A stretch of 25,904 bases of DNA from Candidatus Poseidoniaceae archaeon (GTDB lineage Archaea; Thermoplasmatota; Poseidoniia; Poseidoniales; Poseidoniaceae). The first letter of the stretch is position 1. Every line of letters starts with the position of its first letter. The stretch covers positions 1-25,904 of the forward strand of contig CASICT010000024.1 in assembly GCA_949373265.1 (NCBI GenBank), read 5' to 3'. Positions 23,871 to 25,904 of this stretch are shown one piece after another. A model generated the notes under the pieces. It did no database searches and was not told the DNA's origin. It worked only from the letters and a program-made list of their open reading frames with translations. Position numbers and translations under genes: made by a program.

Positions 23871-25152
23871 CCCGAGACCGAGGTCATGGTGACGTGCGGT
23901 GCGAACCAGGCCTTCGTCAACATCGCGCTGACGCTCCTCGACCCGGGCGACACGGCCGTGCTCATCGCGCCCTACTACTTCAGCCACCTGTCAGCGATTC
24001 AGCTGGCAGGCGCGGAGGCCATCATCACGGGCTCCGACCCCGACTAACTGGGAGCCCGACCTCGAACAGATCGGGCGGGCGCTGGCGGTGAACCCGTTGA
24101 TGGCGGTGTGGATGGCGGTGCGGGCGGCAGCGTAGGGACCGGTGGCGCCGCAGGTGTCAACGCCGTGGCCGGGGTCAAGCCCAAGGCCGTGATCGTGACC
24201 AACCCGGGCAACCCGACCGGCGCGGTGCTGCCGATGGCAACGATGGAGGCGCTGGTCGAGATGTGCGAAGGGGTACGGCGCTTGGTTGGTGGTGGATGAG
24301 GTATACGATGGGTTCACCCACGCGCCACAACGAGAGGCAGACGGCAGGGAGAGTGGCCGCGTGGGAGGCCACCGTCGCCGACGACCGACAGCAGCGGTCG
24401 AAGCGAGGACGAGTGTTCCGGAGCCGGCACCGCCGCCGCGAGCACCCCGGGCTTGGCAACGCCACGGACATGCTCCTGAGCAGCAGCGCGAATGTAATCC
24501 GTTTGTTCTCGATGTCAAAGTCGTACGGGATGCCGGGCTGGCGCGTGGGGGTACATGGCCTATCCTCGTGAGCTCAACGACTCCATGCAGAAGGTACTGT
24601 ACGCGGGCCTGGCCTGGCCTAGCCATACTCTAGTATACCGAATGCACGGGACGACGCACCCCCACTCAATACCCCAAGAGTCCACCCGCCCGCCCGCCCG
24701 CCCGCCCACTCGCCCACCCGCCCCGCCCCTTATTTACCTGGGCAGGTTCAAGACTCGATCCCCACGCACCCGGCGGTCGCCTCGCAGCGCCTCGCACTAT
24801 CAGCCCCTCCCGAGACGCGGGGCCGTCGTGGGTGAGCGCGCGCGTCCACGACCTCGCAAGATGTCGAGAGGCAATGTGGCGGGCGGTGGCGCGGACGGGG
24901 ACGGTGAAGACTGACGGCGCGTTCTATTTCTTCGGGGGCACTCCCACCGGCGTGGCGCACCGCCGAGCACGAGGCCGCCGCGCTCGACGTGCTTGCCGAA
25001 AAGTTTCGCGTCGTGGTCACGCCGGGCGTTGCGTTCGGCGTGCCGGGCTACTTCCGGGGTGAGCTATGGCTCGCTGCCGGATGACGAGTGCGTGGCTGCG
25101 GCGGGGAGGCCTCGGGGAGGGGCTCGATTATCTTCTGGCGAACGGCCCGTAG
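23862..25152 (+). pseudogene. Class I/II aminotransferase (PLP), fragmentary with frameshifts and an intron
   Basis: Pieces in different frames together spell most of a fold-type I aminotransferase, similar to aspartate/kynurenine-type enzymes. In order they are EVMVTCGANQAFVNIALTLL, WEPDLEQIGRALAVNP, AVIVTNPGNPTGAVLP, WLVVDEVYDGFTHAP, FSMSKSYGMPGWRVG with the PLP lysine, YPRELNDSMQK, VQDSIPTHPAVASQRLAL, REAMWRAVARTG, GAFYFFGGTPTG, EKFRVVVTPGVAFGVPGYF and a closing GLDYLLANGP before TAG at 25150. Several breaks are single-base shifts, often at GGGG runs (for example 24270-24273 and 24547-24551). One break is a GT-AG intron. The first ~90 residues are missing at the junction. Both raw-sequence error in a low-coverage tail and true gene decay would give this picture; conserved residues throughout favour error in a real gene. 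Confidence 0.75.
24594..24745 (+). other. Spliceosomal-type intron in the aminotransferase gene
   Basis: After the codons for SMQK the sequence gtactg begins a 152-base non-conserved stretch ending ttacctgggcag. Removing it joins SMQK directly to VQDSIPTHPAVASQ, the expected KVQD(S/T)IP continuation of this enzyme family, in phase 0. The stretch includes tandem CCCG units. Canonical GT-AG borders indicate a eukaryotic source. Confidence 0.7.
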
Positions 25153-25227
25153 CTGGCGACTAGCTAGTAACTTAGCAAAATTATTTTGAAAATAGAGCCA
25201 GCCCCACTCTGAAAACAGAGCCAGTTC

Positions 25228-25381
25228 AAATCAAAAGAGCCAGTTCAATCCCGCACGTCCGCAACCCATTCTTCATTTAGTTGACTTCGAGGATCCTGCT
25301 TGGAGTTGCAGTATCTTTTATGACTACGACAGCACGAAAATTTGGCGGCGGACGTGCGGATTAAACTGGCTCTTTAGATTT
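25228..25381. repeat. Long imperfect inverted repeat, MITE-like
   Basis: Arms 25228-25262 (35 bases) and 25348-25381 (34 bases) are near-perfect reverse complements, with two mismatches and one indel. Each contains AGAGCCAGTT at its outer part and CGCACGTCCGC at its inner part. They flank an 85-base AT-richer centre without an open frame. Two further AGAGCCAG copies lie just outside on the left (25194-25201 and 25217-25224), spaced about 20 bases apart. This could be a small non-autonomous transposon or a fold-back element. The surrounding 25153-25474 holds no gene I can support. Confidence 0.5.
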
Positions 25382-25474
25382 TTCTTTTTGAATCGCCGAA
25401 ATCAAAACGAAATGACAGCGCGTATGGCTGAGGCGAGGGCCGCGTCAAGGATGGAAGCAGGCCTGCCTTCCGAT

Positions 25475-25754
25475 TCACACCAGCGCCGGCGCCTTCCCCA
25501 CGACGACCCGCCGTCCTGAATCGAGCCGCCCGTGGCACCGTGGCCCTCCCCCCCCTCCCCCTATTCCCTCTTCCCCGGAATATCCGAAAGCGCCACTCTC
25601 CCCCTGGGCTGCCTCGGCGATGGAGACCTCTCGCGCCTGTTGCCGCTTCAGTTCGTTCGGAATAGCTGCGAACAGCACCGCCCCAAGCAGTAGTGCCCCC
25701 GCTTGGAACAAGTTGCCCACCACGCAATTGAGGGCCGGGACGAGCGCCTCCAGC
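25475..25754 (-). CDS. Possible eukaryotic exon, unknown product
   Basis: On the minus strand a conserved-looking stretch reads LEALVPALNCVVGNLFQAG, then ALLLGAVLFAAIPNELKRQ and an AREVSIAEAAQGE helix. This suggests one membrane segment followed by a charged cytoplasmic or stromal region. It is preceded by a CAG that could be a splice acceptor just after the microsatellite, and decays into glycine-rich low complexity after about 50 residues. A donor site is not clear. I do not recognise the protein. It may be chance coding in GC-rich DNA; the alternating hydrophobic and amphipathic composition is the only support. Confidence 0.3.
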
Positions 25755-25761
25755 CTGCCGG

Positions 25762-25904
25762 TTGGTGGTGGTGGTGGTGGTGGTGGTAGTGGTAGTGGGT
25801 AGTGGTGGTAGGGTAGTGGGGTGGTGGTGGTAGTGGTAGTGGTAGTGGTAGTGGTAGTGGTAGTGGTAGTGGTAGTGGTAGTGGTAGTGGTAGTGGTAGT
25901 GGTA
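25762..25904 (+). repeat. GGT / GGTAGT microsatellite at contig end
   Basis: A run of GGT units passes through degenerate mixtures (25788-25826) into about thirteen regular GGTAGT hexamers reaching the last base. Such repeats commonly stop assemblies, which explains why the sequence ends here. It has no spacers and is not a CRISPR array. Confidence 0.9.

Noticed and set aside
23991..24626. Minus-strand open frame of 211 codons in GC-rich DNA
   Set aside because: Arg/Ala/Ser-rich shadow of the aminotransferase; GC-rich sequence has few stops in all frames.
25762..25904. Repeat array as possible CRISPR
   Set aside because: Uninterrupted hexamer microsatellite without spacers.
23850..25904. 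Horizontal transfer of a eukaryotic gene into the archaeon
   Set aside because: An intron, a microsatellite and an abrupt mid-gene switch with a nearby frameshift fit a chimeric contig better than integrated DNA.

Overview
Two kinds of DNA are joined in this window. About 1-23,850 is compact, moderately AT-rich archaeal DNA, best read as a marine Euryarchaeota / Marine Group II (Poseidoniia) type genome. The evidence is an archaeal TATA-binding protein with a leaderless TATA promoter, a mevalonate kinase, a SepF-like division protein, internal operon sites such as GAGGTGAT (complementary to an archaeal 16S tail), and large PKD/CARDB surface proteins with short tryptophan-rich cytoplasmic tails. 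The group assignment is inference from gene content; no rRNA is present. About 23,850-25,904 is GC-rich, carries a GT-AG intron inside an aminotransferase gene, and ends in a GGTAGT microsatellite. It looks like nuclear DNA of a eukaryote (an alga is plausible) and is most likely an assembly chimera.

Layout. 1-8,712 (minus strand): an edge-truncated multi-pass membrane protein, a SepF-like protein and two tandem paralogous giant surface proteins. 8,865-12,544 (plus): a DHH-family phosphoesterase, CysD and a CysN-CysC fusion. 12,526-14,770 (minus): TATA-binding protein, a small sulfotransferase-like protein and a glycosyltransferase in one overlapping operon. 14,809-15,906 (minus): mevalonate kinase, divergent by 11 bp from a FadF/EMO-type membrane Fe-S oxidoreductase (15,918-18,002). 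A cluster of three small inverted repeats separates that gene from a convergent surface protein with two pilin-like repeats (18,077-19,243). Then come a FRAG1/DRAM-like six-helix membrane protein and an NAD-dependent epimerase/reductase (minus), cysteinyl-tRNA synthetase (plus), and the C-terminal half of a membrane-anchored amidohydrolase (minus), which is frameshifted and cut by the chimeric junction.

How the genes may work together. CysD/CysN make APS from sulfate and ATP, and the fused CysC makes PAPS. The DHH protein at the head of that operon could remove PAP, the by-product of PAPS-dependent transfer. The facing operon has a glycosyltransferase next to a protein whose two motifs resemble sulfotransferase PAPS-binding loops. 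Together they may form a sulfated-glycan or sulfolipid module. This is inference, and is the most interesting lead in the window. The remaining archaeal genes are housekeeping (TBP, mevalonate pathway, CysS), electron transfer (FadF-like) and cell surface.
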